From assembly GCA_036267135.1 (NCBI GenBank), contig DATAWQ010000063.1:62001-126000 (forward strand): DNA of 64,000 bases. The letters run 5' to 3'. Of this stretch, positions 42,515-50,648 are shown one piece after another. The stretch's first letter is position 1; each line of letters starts with the position of its first letter. The DNA comes from PALSA-505 sp036267135. GTDB taxonomy: Bacteria > Actinomycetota > Actinomycetes > Streptosporangiales > Streptosporangiaceae. A program made the translations under genes and the position numbers. The notes beneath the pieces are model-generated. The model saw nothing but the letters and a program-made list of their open reading frames with translations, did no database searches and had not been told where the DNA came from.

Positions 42515-42869
42515 CCCCCGAGTTTCCATGATCATCAATTAACTCGGAAGAAAGGATCGTGCCAGCGATACCAAGTCTCCAAGATCTTCATAGGAGCCCG
42601 GGCTAGCGCGCTGGCCAGGGCGGGTGCGGGCGGGCTGCCCTGGCGGGGCGCGGGCCGAGCGGGAGGGTGGTGGTGGGGGTCCATTCGTCAGCGGGAAGAG
42701 CTGTACGTGCTGTAGCATTATCAAGTCTTCAAGATCATGGTCGGGGGCGGGCGGATGGTCGGGGGCGGGCGGATGGTCGGCGGGGACCCCGGACGACGAC
42801 TGTATGGACCCGATCGCCTTGGCCAGGCTTCTCGGCCGGACCGATGACCCTGGTGTCGGTGCTCAAGGG
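42515..42869. other. Intergenic stretch with a short tandem repeat
   Basis: No coding sequence is supported. At about 42736-42784 the unit ATGGTCGGGGGCGGGCGG occurs twice, with a partial third copy. Two CAAGTCT-CAAGATC-like elements (about 42570-42585 and 42722-42737) resemble each other and could be regulatory or repeat debris. Confidence 0.45.
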
Positions 42870-43469
42870 CTAGCGGGTGGCCAGGGCGGGAGTGCGGGTG
42901 GTGGTCCAGGCGTGCGCTTGCGACCAGCGCCACCAGTCGGCGGGCTCGCACATACGCTCGTCGCCCAGGTCAGGGTGGGCCCAGTCCACCGAAGGCAGCG
43001 CGTAGATCATCGCCGCCAGGCTGGAGCAGACCACGTGCCCGGGCAGCAGGTTGTGGTCGGACGGCCAGCGCCATAGCGGGTTGATCAGGTCGGACAGATC
43101 CTGAAGGTGCAGCGCGTCCAGCCCGTCCTCGGCGATGGCGACCCAGTCGTAGCCGATACCGAGCGACTTGGCCGCGCTGGCCAGCATGCTGGAACGCTGA
43201 CCGTGGTCGTTGGGCTTGGGCTGGTCGTGGTTGGACATGGTCCGCGGGTCGGACAGGTACGGCGTGCAGTCGGCCAGTCCGACCCCGCCGGGCTGGCCCT
43301 GGATGCCCATCCACCGGCCCATCTTGTCCAGGTGCGTGACGATGACGATGTGGTTCGCGACCGCTGGCTTGCCTTCCAGCGCCTCCCCCACCCGGATCAG
43401 GTCCTGGGTCAGTCCGCTCCCGGTCCATACGGCCAGTACGTCGCCGGGCGCGGCGGCCATACCGCTCAT
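42870..43469 (-). CDS. Permuted papain-fold (NlpC/P60, YiiX-like) protein
   Basis: 199 residues from the ATG at 43469. GDVLAVWTGSGL at the N-terminus and NHIVIVTHLD carry a histidine, and near the C-terminus HVVCSSLAAMIYAL carries a cysteine. In circularly permuted NlpC/P60 (YiiX/LRAT-like) enzymes the His precedes the Cys in exactly this order. Members cleave peptide, amide or acyl bonds. No signal peptide is seen. LHLQDLSDLINPLWRWPSD resembles phage and actinobacterial hypothetical proteins of this type. The substrate is unknown. Confidence 0.65.
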   Translation of the reverse strand: MSGMAAAPGDVLAVWTGSGLTQDLIRVGEALEGKPAVANHIVIVTHLDKMGRWMGIQGQPGGVGLADCTPYLSDPRTMSNHDQPKPNDHGQRSSMLASAAKSLGIGYDWVAIAEDGLDALHLQDLSDLINPLWRWPSDHNLLPGHVVCSSLAAMIYALPSVDWAHPDLGDERMCEPADWWRWSQAHAWTTTRTPALATR

Positions 43470-43548
43470 GATGCTCCCCTTTGCTTCCCCGTGGCCGCGA
43501 TGCGGCCTGTTGGTAAGCAGAGGGAGAACCCGGCTACCTGATACAGGG

Positions 43549-44394
43549 TCAGTGGCGGGCGGCGGTGAGGCGGTAGCGGAGGCGGTGTGGGAGCTGGGCG
43601 ACTACGGCGGCGGCGTGCGCGTCGGGGCCGACCAGGTAGCGCGGGCGGGGGTTGGGGGTGGTCAGCGCCTTGATCACGATGGCGGCCGCGCGGGGCGGGG
43701 GCAGGCCACGGCGGGCCGAGCGGGCGGCGTTCTTGCGGGCGGTCTTGATCTGGTCCGAGTAGCGCTCCAGGGCGGCGGGCGGAGCCTGCGCGACCAGGTC
43801 GTCGCCGGCCTCGCTGCCCTTGTCCCAGATCGGGGTGGCGATCGCGCCCGGCTCGATGAGGATGACGCGAATGCCGGAGGGGGCGAGTTCGGCCCGCAGC
43901 GTGTCGGCCAGGCCGAGCAGGCCGAACTTCGAGGCGTGGTACGGACCCAGCATGGGCATGGCGATCCGGCCGCCGATCGAGCCGATCATCACGATGCGGG
44001 CGCTGGCGCCCAGCTCCCTGGTCTGGCGCAGGGCCGGGAGCATGGCCTGGGTGACGGCGAGCTGGCCGGTGAGGTTGACCTCGATCTGCCGCCGGAACAG
44101 GTCGATCGGGATGTGCTCCAGCGGGGCGGGCAGCGCCACCCCGGCGTTGTTGACCAGGCCGTTCAGCGAGCCCGCGGCGGCGACTCGCTGGCCGGCCGCG
44201 GCTATCGAGTCCGCGTCGGTCACGTCCATGCGCAGCACGCTCACCGCGTCACCGTGGTCGCGGCTGAGCGACTCTTCGTCCCGGTCGCTGCGCACCGACG
44301 CCCACACGTGCGCGCCGTCGCGCACGAGCAGGTCGACGCACGCCCGGCCGATCCCAGAGGAGGCACCGGTCACCACATACGATCTTGAGCCCAT
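43549..44394 (-). CDS. Short-chain dehydrogenase/reductase
   Basis: 281 residues from the ATG at 44394. The classical SDR pattern is complete: TGASSGIG (9-16) for the dinucleotide, MDVTD, LVNNAG, a serine in MIGSIGG, the YHASK catalytic Tyr/Lys pair, and LIEPGAIATP. It reduces or oxidises a hydroxyl group with NAD(P)H; the substrate cannot be told. It lies between the papain-fold gene and the gpgP gene without overlap and appears to have its own promoter. Confidence 0.9.
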   Translation of the reverse strand: MGSRSYVVTGASSGIGRACVDLLVRDGAHVWASVRSDRDEESLSRDHGDAVSVLRMDVTDADSIAAAGQRVAAAGSLNGLVNNAGVALPAPLEHIPIDLFRRQIEVNLTGQLAVTQAMLPALRQTRELGASARIVMIGSIGGRIAMPMLGPYHASKFGLLGLADTLRAELAPSGIRVILIEPGAIATPIWDKGSEAGDDLVAQAPPAALERYSDQIKTARKNAARSARRGLPPPRAAAIVIKALTTPNPRPRYLVGPDAHAAAVVAQLPHRLRYRLTAARH

Positions 44395-44480
44395 GGTGAC
44401 AAGTATGGCCGCGGGCAGGCCGGGGTGCGCGGCGGGGCGGGACGCGGCTAGGGGCGGGCGAGGCTGGCGGAGGGCCGGGG

Positions 44481-45134
44481 CTAGCGGTCGTCGCCCAGGG
44501 CGGGCTCGGGCAGGGTGCCGGCGTTGTGCTCGAGCAGCCGCCAGTTTTGGCGGCGCTGCTCGGTCACGGACCAGGCGCAGTTGGCCAGCGGGCCGAGCAC
44601 CCTGAACAAGTCCTCGGGCAGGCCGAGCAGCAGCGCCAGGCCGAGCCGGATCGCGGCCCCGTGGCTGACCACGACCACGAGGTCACCGGGCGAGGCCGCC
44701 TCGGCGATCCGCTCCAGCGCGGCGCACGAACGCTGCGCGACGGCGAGCGACGTCTCGCCCTCGGGTGGCGACCAGGCGGCGTGCTCGGCCGGGTAGCGGG
44801 CGCGGATCTCGGGGTCGGTGAGGCCTTCCCAGAGCCCTCCCGAGCGCTCGCGCAGGTCCTTGTCGTAGCTGACCTCGAGCCCGGTGAGCCTGGCTAGGGG
44901 CGCCGCGGTGGCGGCGGCCCGGCGCAGGTCGGAGGCGACGATCGCGCTGGGCCGCAGCGCGGCCAGCAGCCTGGCGGCCCGGTCGGCCTGGGCCACGCCT
45001 GTCTCGTCCAGGTCGATGTCGGTCTGCCCCTGGAAGCGGTGCTCGGCGTTCCAGATGGTCTGGCCGTGCCGCCACAGCACCAGCTTGATCGTGGGCGGCC
45101 GCCGGGATCCCGGGGCGGTCGGCGTGGCGCTCAG
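44481..45134 (-). CDS. gpgP: Histidine phosphatase, glucosyl-3-phosphoglycerate phosphatase type
   Basis: 217 residues from a CTG at 45134. The CTG overlaps the rsfS stop as CTGA and has AGGAG five bases upstream. The only in-frame ATG (45221) would overlap rsfS by 91 bases, and the GTG at 45080 would remove the first strand. LWRHGQT, ASDLRRA, an ERSGGLWEGL segment and VVSHGAAI are the phosphoglycerate-mutase-like active site. The gene order nadD-rsfS-phosphatase matches mycobacterial Rv2421c-Rv2419c, where the last gene is gpgP of glucosylglycerate synthesis. Specificity is inferred from position. Confidence 0.72.
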   Translation of the reverse strand: MSATPTAPGSRRPPTIKLVLWRHGQTIWNAEHRFQGQTDIDLDETGVAQADRAARLLAALRPSAIVASDLRRAAATAAPLARLTGLEVSYDKDLRERSGGLWEGLTDPEIRARYPAEHAAWSPPEGETSLAVAQRSCAALERIAEAASPGDLVVVVSHGAAIRLGLALLLGLPEDLFRVLGPLANCAWSVTEQRRQNWRLLEHNAGTLPEPALGDDR

Positions 45135-45541
45135 CGTGACTCCTGGCCGGCTGGGCCGGTGGCTCCGCCGCCGGGAGTGGCCGCGGGCTCGGGGAGCGGG
45201 ATCACCGGGCAGTCCTTCCACAGCCGTTCGAGGGCGTAGAAGGCCCGCTCGTCGGAGTGCTGCACGTGGATGACCACGTCGAGGTAGTCCAGGAGCACCC
45301 AGCGCCCCTCGCGCTCGCCCTCGCGGCGGACCGGCTTGGCCCCGGCCAGCTTGAGCTTGGCCTCGATCTCGTCCACGATGGCCCGGACCTGACGGTCGTT
45401 GGCCGCGGCGCAGAGCAGGAACGCGTCGGTGATGACGAGCTGCTCACTCACGTCATAAGCGATGAGGCCGGTGGCCAGCTTGTCGGCCGCGGCCGACGCG
45501 GCGATCTCGATGAGTTCCACGGCTCGTTCGGTTGCTGTCAC
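45131..45541 (-). CDS. rsfS: Ribosomal silencing factor RsfS
   Basis: 136 residues from the GTG at 45541, which overlaps the nadD stop by four bases. The RsfS/Iojap domain is clear: IAASAAADKLATGLIAYDV, DAFLLCAAANDRQVRAIVDEIE, then GRWVLLDYLDVVIHVQHSDERAFYALERLW. RsfS binds ribosomal protein L14 (uL14) and blocks joining of the 30S subunit when nutrients are scarce. The C-terminal 20 residues are a Pro/Gly-rich tail. It is part of the overlapping chain paaK-nadD-rsfS-gpgP. Confidence 0.92.
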   Translation of the reverse strand: MTATERAVELIEIAASAAADKLATGLIAYDVSEQLVITDAFLLCAAANDRQVRAIVDEIEAKLKLAGAKPVRREGEREGRWVLLDYLDVVIHVQHSDERAFYALERLWKDCPVIPLPEPAATPGGGATGPAGQESR

Positions 45542-46197
45542 GTGTGCTGCTCGTCCTGTCGTAGGTGACTTGCCTGCTCTAGGTTCTCATGATTGCGGCC
45601 CGACGTGTCGACCCCGGCGTACAGACGGCGCTTGGCGATGTACTGCACGATGCCGTCGGGCACCAAGTACCAGATCGGCTCGCCCTTGGCGACCCGGGCC
45701 CGGCACGCGGTGGACGAGATGGTGAGCGCGGGGATCTCGATCAGGCTCACCTTCCCGTCCGGTATGCCGGCCACGGTCAGCCGGTGCCCTGGCCGGGTGC
45801 AGCCGACGAAATGGGCCAGGCTGAACAGTTCGGCGGAATCGCGCCAGGACATGATCCTGGCCAGCGCGTCGGCCCCGGTGATGAAGAACAGCTGGTCCCC
45901 GGGCCGGCGCCGGGCGCGCAGGTCGCGCAGCGTGTCGATGGTGTAGGTCGGCCCGGGCCGGTCGATGTCCACCCGGCTGACCGAGAACCGCGGGTTGGAG
46001 GCGGTGGCGATGACCGTCATCAGGTAGCGGTCCTCGGCGGCCGAGGCGCCCACCTTGTCCTCCGGCTGGCCGGTCGGCACGAACACCACTTCGTCCAGCG
46101 TGAACGCGTGCGCGACCTCGCTGGCCGCGACCAGGTGACCGTGGTGGATCGGGTCGAACGTCCCGCCCATCACGCCGATCCGGGCGCCGCCGGTCAC
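45538..46197 (-). CDS. nadD: Nicotinate-nucleotide adenylyltransferase NadD
   Basis: 219 residues from the GTG at 46197, overlapping the upstream paaK-like gene and the downstream rsfS by four bases each. GGTFDPIHHGHLVAA is the nucleotidyltransferase HxGH motif and SSTACRARV matches the ISSTxxR motif. PTGQPEDKV and ITGADAL are also characteristic. NadD makes deamido-NAD from nicotinate mononucleotide and ATP. The C-terminal 25 residues are a hydrophilic extension. Confidence 0.93.
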   Translation of the reverse strand: MTGGARIGVMGGTFDPIHHGHLVAASEVAHAFTLDEVVFVPTGQPEDKVGASAAEDRYLMTVIATASNPRFSVSRVDIDRPGPTYTIDTLRDLRARRRPGDQLFFITGADALARIMSWRDSAELFSLAHFVGCTRPGHRLTVAGIPDGKVSLIEIPALTISSTACRARVAKGEPIWYLVPDGIVQYIAKRRLYAGVDTSGRNHENLEQASHLRQDEQHT

Positions 46198-47576
46198 GCG
46201 CCCGGCCCCGGTGGCGCTAGACCAGGCAGGGGCGGCTGTCCCCCGTCCCAGGTCATGACCCTGACCGCCTTGCCGACCTCGGTCCTCGGCACGGTCCCGG
46301 CCGGTAGCACGGCGAGCCGGACTCTTACCCCCAGGGTGTCCTTGAGCCGGCTTTCGATGGCCTCGATGTCCGGCCTGGCGAAGCCGTTCAGTATGAATTC
46401 ACAGCAAGCAATGAGCCGGGATGGCGCCGAGCGCCGGTCCACCACGAGCAGGTAATCGGGCGCCAGCGTGGACTCGGCCAGCAGGACCCTTTCCACCTCG
46501 CTGGGGTAGACGTTCACACCGGAGATCACCAGCATGTCGTCGCGGCGGCCGATCACCTTGCTCATCCGGGTCAGGGTGCGGCCGCACACGCAGGGCTCGC
46601 GGTTCAGCGACGCGATGTCGCCGCTGCGGTAGCGCAGCAGCGGCAGGGCCTGCTTGGTGACCGTGCTGAACACCAGCTCGCCCGGGGCGCCGTCGGGCAC
46701 CGGGTCACCGGTGGCCGGGTCGACCGCCTCGACGATGAAGTGGTCCTCGTTCACGTGCAGGCCGTCGGCGGCTTCGTAACACTCGGCGGCCACCCCGGGG
46801 CCGATCACCTCGGACAGGCCGTAGATGTCCAGCGCGCGCAGCCCGAGCAGGTCGCCGATGCGGGCGCGCATCTCGTCGGTCCAGGGCTCGGCGCCGAACA
46901 GCCCGGCCTTCAGGCTGCTGCCCGCGGGCCCGCCCTCGGCGCCGGCCAGCGCCTCCCCCAGCCGCAACGCGTAGGACGGGGTGCAGGTGAGGCTGTCGGG
47001 GCGCAGGTCGCGGATCAGGGTGACCTGCCGGGAGGTCATGCCGCCGGAGACCGGGACCACGGTCGCGCCCAGTTCGATGGCGCCCTGATGGAGGCCGAGC
47101 CCGCCGGTGAACAGTCCGTAGCCGTAGGCGTTGTGCACCAGGCTGGTCGCGGTGGCGCCGGCGCAGCCCAGCGCCCGGGCGCACATCCGGGCCCACAGCC
47201 GCAGGTCGTCGCGCGTGTAGGCGACCAGGGTGGGCCGGCCGCCTGTGCCGCTGGAGCCGTGCACCGCGACCACCTGCTCGCGCGGCACGGCCAGCAGGCC
47301 GAACGGGTAGGAGTCCCACAGATCCTGCTTGACCGTGACCGGCAGCCGGGGCAGGTCGGCGGTGGTGAGCCCGTCCCCGGAGGCCACACCGGCCTCCTTC
47401 AGCCTGCGACCCTGGAGCCCGTCGGCGGCCAGCAGCCGGTCCACCAGCACGCGCAGCCGCTCGTCCTGCAGCCGGGTCCGTTCGGCCCTCGGCATGGTCT
47501 CCGCCGCTGGCTCGAAAACCGTGGGGCTTTGCCCACCCGAAACCGTGGGTCTGCCCCCACCGAAAGAGTCGGTCAC
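46194..47576 (-). CDS. Phenylacetate-CoA ligase-like adenylate-forming enzyme
   Basis: 460 residues from the ATG at 47576. The AMP-binding P-loop SSGTGGRPTLV, YGLFTGGLGLHQG, FGAEPWTDEMR, YGLSEVIGPGVAAEC and RRDDMLVISGVNVYPSEVE follow the PaaK branch of adenylate-forming enzymes. It would activate an aryl acid to its CoA thioester. No other phenylacetate genes are adjacent; instead its end overlaps nadD by four bases, an uncommon partner. An M48 peptidase gene starts divergently 19 bases away, so the promoters overlap. Confidence 0.85.
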   Translation of the reverse strand: MTDSFGGGRPTVSGGQSPTVFEPAAETMPRAERTRLQDERLRVLVDRLLAADGLQGRRLKEAGVASGDGLTTADLPRLPVTVKQDLWDSYPFGLLAVPREQVVAVHGSSGTGGRPTLVAYTRDDLRLWARMCARALGCAGATATSLVHNAYGYGLFTGGLGLHQGAIELGATVVPVSGGMTSRQVTLIRDLRPDSLTCTPSYALRLGEALAGAEGGPAGSSLKAGLFGAEPWTDEMRARIGDLLGLRALDIYGLSEVIGPGVAAECYEAADGLHVNEDHFIVEAVDPATGDPVPDGAPGELVFSTVTKQALPLLRYRSGDIASLNREPCVCGRTLTRMSKVIGRRDDMLVISGVNVYPSEVERVLLAESTLAPDYLLVVDRRSAPSRLIACCEFILNGFARPDIEAIESRLKDTLGVRVRLAVLPAGTVPRTEVGKAVRVMTWDGGQPPLPGLAPPGPGA

Positions 47577-47595
47577 CTGGACTAGCCTGTCATAT

Positions 47596-48627
47596 ATGAC
47601 CTCCGTGCCGGATCGTTCCCGGGTACGCCTGCCCGGTATCAGCTCCCGCGCCTACGAGCACCCCGCGGACCGTTCGGCCCTCGTCGCGCTGCGTAAGCTC
47701 ACGGGATTCGACGTGCTGCTGCGCCGCCTGTCCGGGCTGTTCAGCGACCGCGCCCTGCGGCTGATGTTCATGGCCAGCAGTGTGCGGGCCTCCGAGCAGC
47801 AGTTCCCGCACATCTACGAGACGCTGCGCGACGGCTCCTACATCCTGGACCTGCCGATCGTGCCCGAGCTTTTCATCTGGCAGAACCCGATGGTCAACGC
47901 GATGGCGCTGGGCACCGACAAGCCGTTCATCGTGATCACGACCGGCATGGTGAACCTGTACGACGCCGAGGAACTGCGGTGGGTCGTCGGGCACGAGCTC
48001 GGGCACGTGCTGTCCGGGCACACGGTGTACCGGACGATGATGTACCACCTCATCAACCTGGCCCAGCGGATCGCCTGGATGCCGATCGGCTACCTGGGCC
48101 TGCGGGCGATCATCTGGGGCCTGGAGGAGTGGTACCGCAAGTCGGAGCTGTCCTGCGACCGGGCTGGGCTGCTGGCCGCCCAGGACGTGGACGCGGCCAG
48201 GCGCGCGCTGATGAAGCTGGCCGGTGGCGCCTACATGTCCGAGCTGAGCCCGGACGCCTTCCACCAGCAGGCGCACGAGTACGACGCCGTGCCGGACGTC
48301 AGGGACGGGCTGCTCAAGCTGCTGCAACTGCAGGGCAACACGCACCCGTTCGCGGTGGTGCGGTTCGCCGAGCTGGACCGGTGGGCGGACAGCGGTGACT
48401 ACGCGCGCATCCTGGCCGGCAACTACCCGCGGCGCGAGGACGACGGCACCACCTCGGTCGGCGAGGAGGTCAAGGCGGCGGCCAAGGAATACCAGGAGTC
48501 GTGGAACCGTTCCGAGGACCCGTTCATCGGCCTGGTGCGCGGGGTCGCCGGGACGGCGGCCAGCGCGGGCGAAAGGGTCTTCGGCGGGCTCTTTGGCGGT
48601 CGCCGCAATGGCGATGATGATTCCTGA
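47596..48627 (+). CDS. M48 family zinc metallopeptidase
   Basis: 343 residues from the ATG at 47596. The zinc motif HELGH (133-137) follows VVG, with the third ligand in the KSELSCDRAG segment (Glu184). FIVITTGMVNLYDAEEL precedes it as in HtpX/Ste24-type peptidases. One hydrophobic stretch (WMPIGYLGLRAIIWGL) may be membrane-associated, but there is no multi-helix HtpX membrane domain. A C-terminal 70-residue region is charged. Likely a peptidase of quality control or stress response at the inner membrane. Confidence 0.87.
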   Translation: MTSVPDRSRVRLPGISSRAYEHPADRSALVALRKLTGFDVLLRRLSGLFSDRALRLMFMASSVRASEQQFPHIYETLRDGSYILDLPIVPELFIWQNPMVNAMALGTDKPFIVITTGMVNLYDAEELRWVVGHELGHVLSGHTVYRTMMYHLINLAQRIAWMPIGYLGLRAIIWGLEEWYRKSELSCDRAGLLAAQDVDAARRALMKLAGGAYMSELSPDAFHQQAHEYDAVPDVRDGLLKLLQLQGNTHPFAVVRFAELDRWADSGDYARILAGNYPRREDDGTTSVGEEVKAAAKEYQESWNRSEDPFIGLVRGVAGTAASAGERVFGGLFGGRRNGDDDS

Positions 48628-48675
48628 CCCGGTGCGCCGGGCCGGTTAGCCGGGCCGGTTAATGGAACATAATTC

Positions 48676-49563
48676 TTAAATCTTTACCGAACGCAGCACC
48701 CCGGACAATAGCGGCGTGCGGAATTCGCCGTGCGCCGTTTCCTGCCGGGCGCTGAGGTAGTCGCGTATCCGGCTGAGCTGCCGCTCATGCTCGGCCGGAT
48801 CCATGACCAGCATCTTGGAATGCGTCGCGGTCAGGGCGAGCAGGGAATCGACCGTATGCATCTGAACGTGCGGGAATTCGGCGCGTTCGTGCGGGCTGAA
48901 CAGGGCGGCCCCGAGATCGGTGGGCGGCCAGTCGTGCCGGTCGGTCAGCCAGGTGCTCAGCTTCACGCTCGAGTCGCAGACCTCGGTCAGGCCGGCCACC
49001 CACGGCTCGGAGTCGTCCTCCATGTTCCACAGCCCGGCCCAGACCCCGCCCGGGGTGAGCACGCGGGCGACCTCGGGGACGGCCAGATCCATGTCGAACC
49101 AGTGCGCGGCCTGGCCGCACAGCACCGCGTCCACCGAGGCGTCCGGGAGCGGGATGTGCTCGGCCGTGCCCGGCGTGGCCGTGGTCTGCGGCAGGATCCG
49201 GCGCAACTCGGCGAGCATGGCCGGATCCGGTTCCACGGCGGTCACGCTGAGCCGCCCGGCCCAGTCCGGCGTGGCGGCCAGGCGCTCGATGATGCCGGTC
49301 AGCTTGCCGGTGCCCGCCCCGACGTCAACGATGTGGACCCGGGCGCGGCCGCGGACCGGGGCCAGGGCCCAGGCCACCGCGGCCGGCGCATAGTCGGGGC
49401 GGTACTCGGCGTAGGCCGCCGCCTGGGTCCCGAACGACGAGGCCCGGCGGGCCCGCATGTCGTCCGGTTTGTCCCCCACGTTGTGCCAGTTCCCCGCGCG
49501 ATGAGCGTCCCGCGCGCCGGGGCCGTCGCCCTGTTCGTGCCCAGTGGTGTTCACGCGCCACAT
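48676..49563 (-). CDS. Class I SAM-dependent methyltransferase
   Basis: 295 residues from the ATG at 49563; a GTG six bases downstream is an alternative and no strong ribosome binding site is visible. Core motifs are VHIVDVGAGTGKLTGIIE, VTAVEPDPAMLAELR, AEHIPLPDASVDAVLCGQAAHWFD and VARVLTPGGVWAGLWN. The AHWFD segment is typical of the trans-aconitate methyltransferase-like group of Methyltransf_11 proteins. The N-terminal 35 residues look poorly ordered. Its 3' end converges on the M48 gene. Substrate unknown. Confidence 0.85.
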   Translation of the reverse strand: MWRVNTTGHEQGDGPGARDAHRAGNWHNVGDKPDDMRARRASSFGTQAAAYAEYRPDYAPAAVAWALAPVRGRARVHIVDVGAGTGKLTGIIERLAATPDWAGRLSVTAVEPDPAMLAELRRILPQTTATPGTAEHIPLPDASVDAVLCGQAAHWFDMDLAVPEVARVLTPGGVWAGLWNMEDDSEPWVAGLTEVCDSSVKLSTWLTDRHDWPPTDLGAALFSPHERAEFPHVQMHTVDSLLALTATHSKMLVMDPAEHERQLSRIRDYLSARQETAHGEFRTPLLSGVLRSVKI

Positions 49564-49822
49564 GCTAGCCGGGCCGCGGCCGGGCGGCCGGTACCCGTAG
49601 TCGCTGCCCCAAGTCCCGTACTCGCGGGCAGCGGGCCGCCGCAGGACCGGGCCGACGGTTCGTGCACATGGCCGCTGAGCTGGGAAAATTCACAGTCCCG
49701 ACAAAGTGGGGCAACACGACAGGTACAGGAATTCCGGAAAGCCGACGATAAGTGTTCGCTGCATACCACAAGGAATCATGAAAGTACGCGGAAGAGGATC
49801 TGGCCTGGGGGAGACAGACGTG

Positions 49823-50602
49823 ATGTACCAGCCAACCATCGACGCCACTGCCTTGACCCTGCTCGCCCCGTCCAAGCCCGTCGGAGGGTCGCACGTCGTC
49901 GTGCTGGCCCACGCTAAGCCGGGCTCGCAGCGGATGGGCGCCCTGCTGACCGGGCAGCCGTCCCTGGCCTGCACCGCCGGGACGGGCGTTCTGCAGCTCT
50001 GTGAGCAGGCCGCCACCACCTGGCGCGGCGCGCAGCGGACCGGGAGCTCGCTGTCCATGCTGGCCGCCTCGTCGGTGCGGGCCCTGACCGGGAGCCTGAT
50101 CTCGGTGATCAAGTCGCAGGAGGGCCGGCAGCGCTGGTGTGAGCTGTCCACCGCTTCGGCCCGGTCCGCGCGCACGTTCCTGGAGCTCTACCCGCAGACG
50201 AAGATCATCTGTCTGCACCGCAACTGCGCGGACGTGGTGCACGCGTCGGCGCCTGGTGACCCGATGGCCGGGGTGGCGTCACATTGGCAGGAGCGCACCG
50301 AGTCGCTGCTCGCGCTGGAGCGGGACCACGCCGCCCGGTGTCTGCGGGTACGGTACGAAGACCTCGTGGCCAGCCCGGCGACGGCGGCCGGGATCCTGTC
50401 CTTCCTCGGCCTGGACCGTCGGCCAGACCTGGACCGGCCCGACCTGGACTGGCCAGGACCGGCCGAGAGCGGGCCCGAGGTCAGGCACCAGGACGCGGCC
50501 CTGCTGGCCGAGCGGATCGGCTCGCCGCTGCTGGAGCGGATCAACCGGCTGCACGCGGAGCTGCACTACCCGTCCATCGGGCGCGCGCCCGCCAGGTACT
50601 GA
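49823..50602 (+). CDS. Sulfotransferase family protein
   Basis: 259 residues from the ATG at 49823, with GGGGGAG upstream; an ATG at 49778 is in frame. HVVVLAHAKPGSQRMGALLT corresponds to the 5'-phosphosulfate loop (normally a GxPRSGTT-like signature), FLELYPQTKIICLHRNCADVVHAS to the 3'-phosphate loop, and RYEDLVASPATAAGILSFLGL to the C-terminal segment. It likely transfers sulfate from PAPS to a small molecule or glycan. The first loop is degenerate, so activity is uncertain. Its end faces the NB-ARC gene; co-occurrence with such regulators is seen elsewhere in actinomycetes. Confidence 0.72.
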   Translation: MYQPTIDATALTLLAPSKPVGGSHVVVLAHAKPGSQRMGALLTGQPSLACTAGTGVLQLCEQAATTWRGAQRTGSSLSMLAASSVRALTGSLISVIKSQEGRQRWCELSTASARSARTFLELYPQTKIICLHRNCADVVHASAPGDPMAGVASHWQERTESLLALERDHAARCLRVRYEDLVASPATAAGILSFLGLDRRPDLDRPDLDWPGPAESGPEVRHQDAALLAERIGSPLLERINRLHAELHYPSIGRAPARY

Positions 50603-50648
50603 AGCCGGCCTGTCGAGCTGACGGGGCGCCGGGCGCCGGGGCGCCGGC

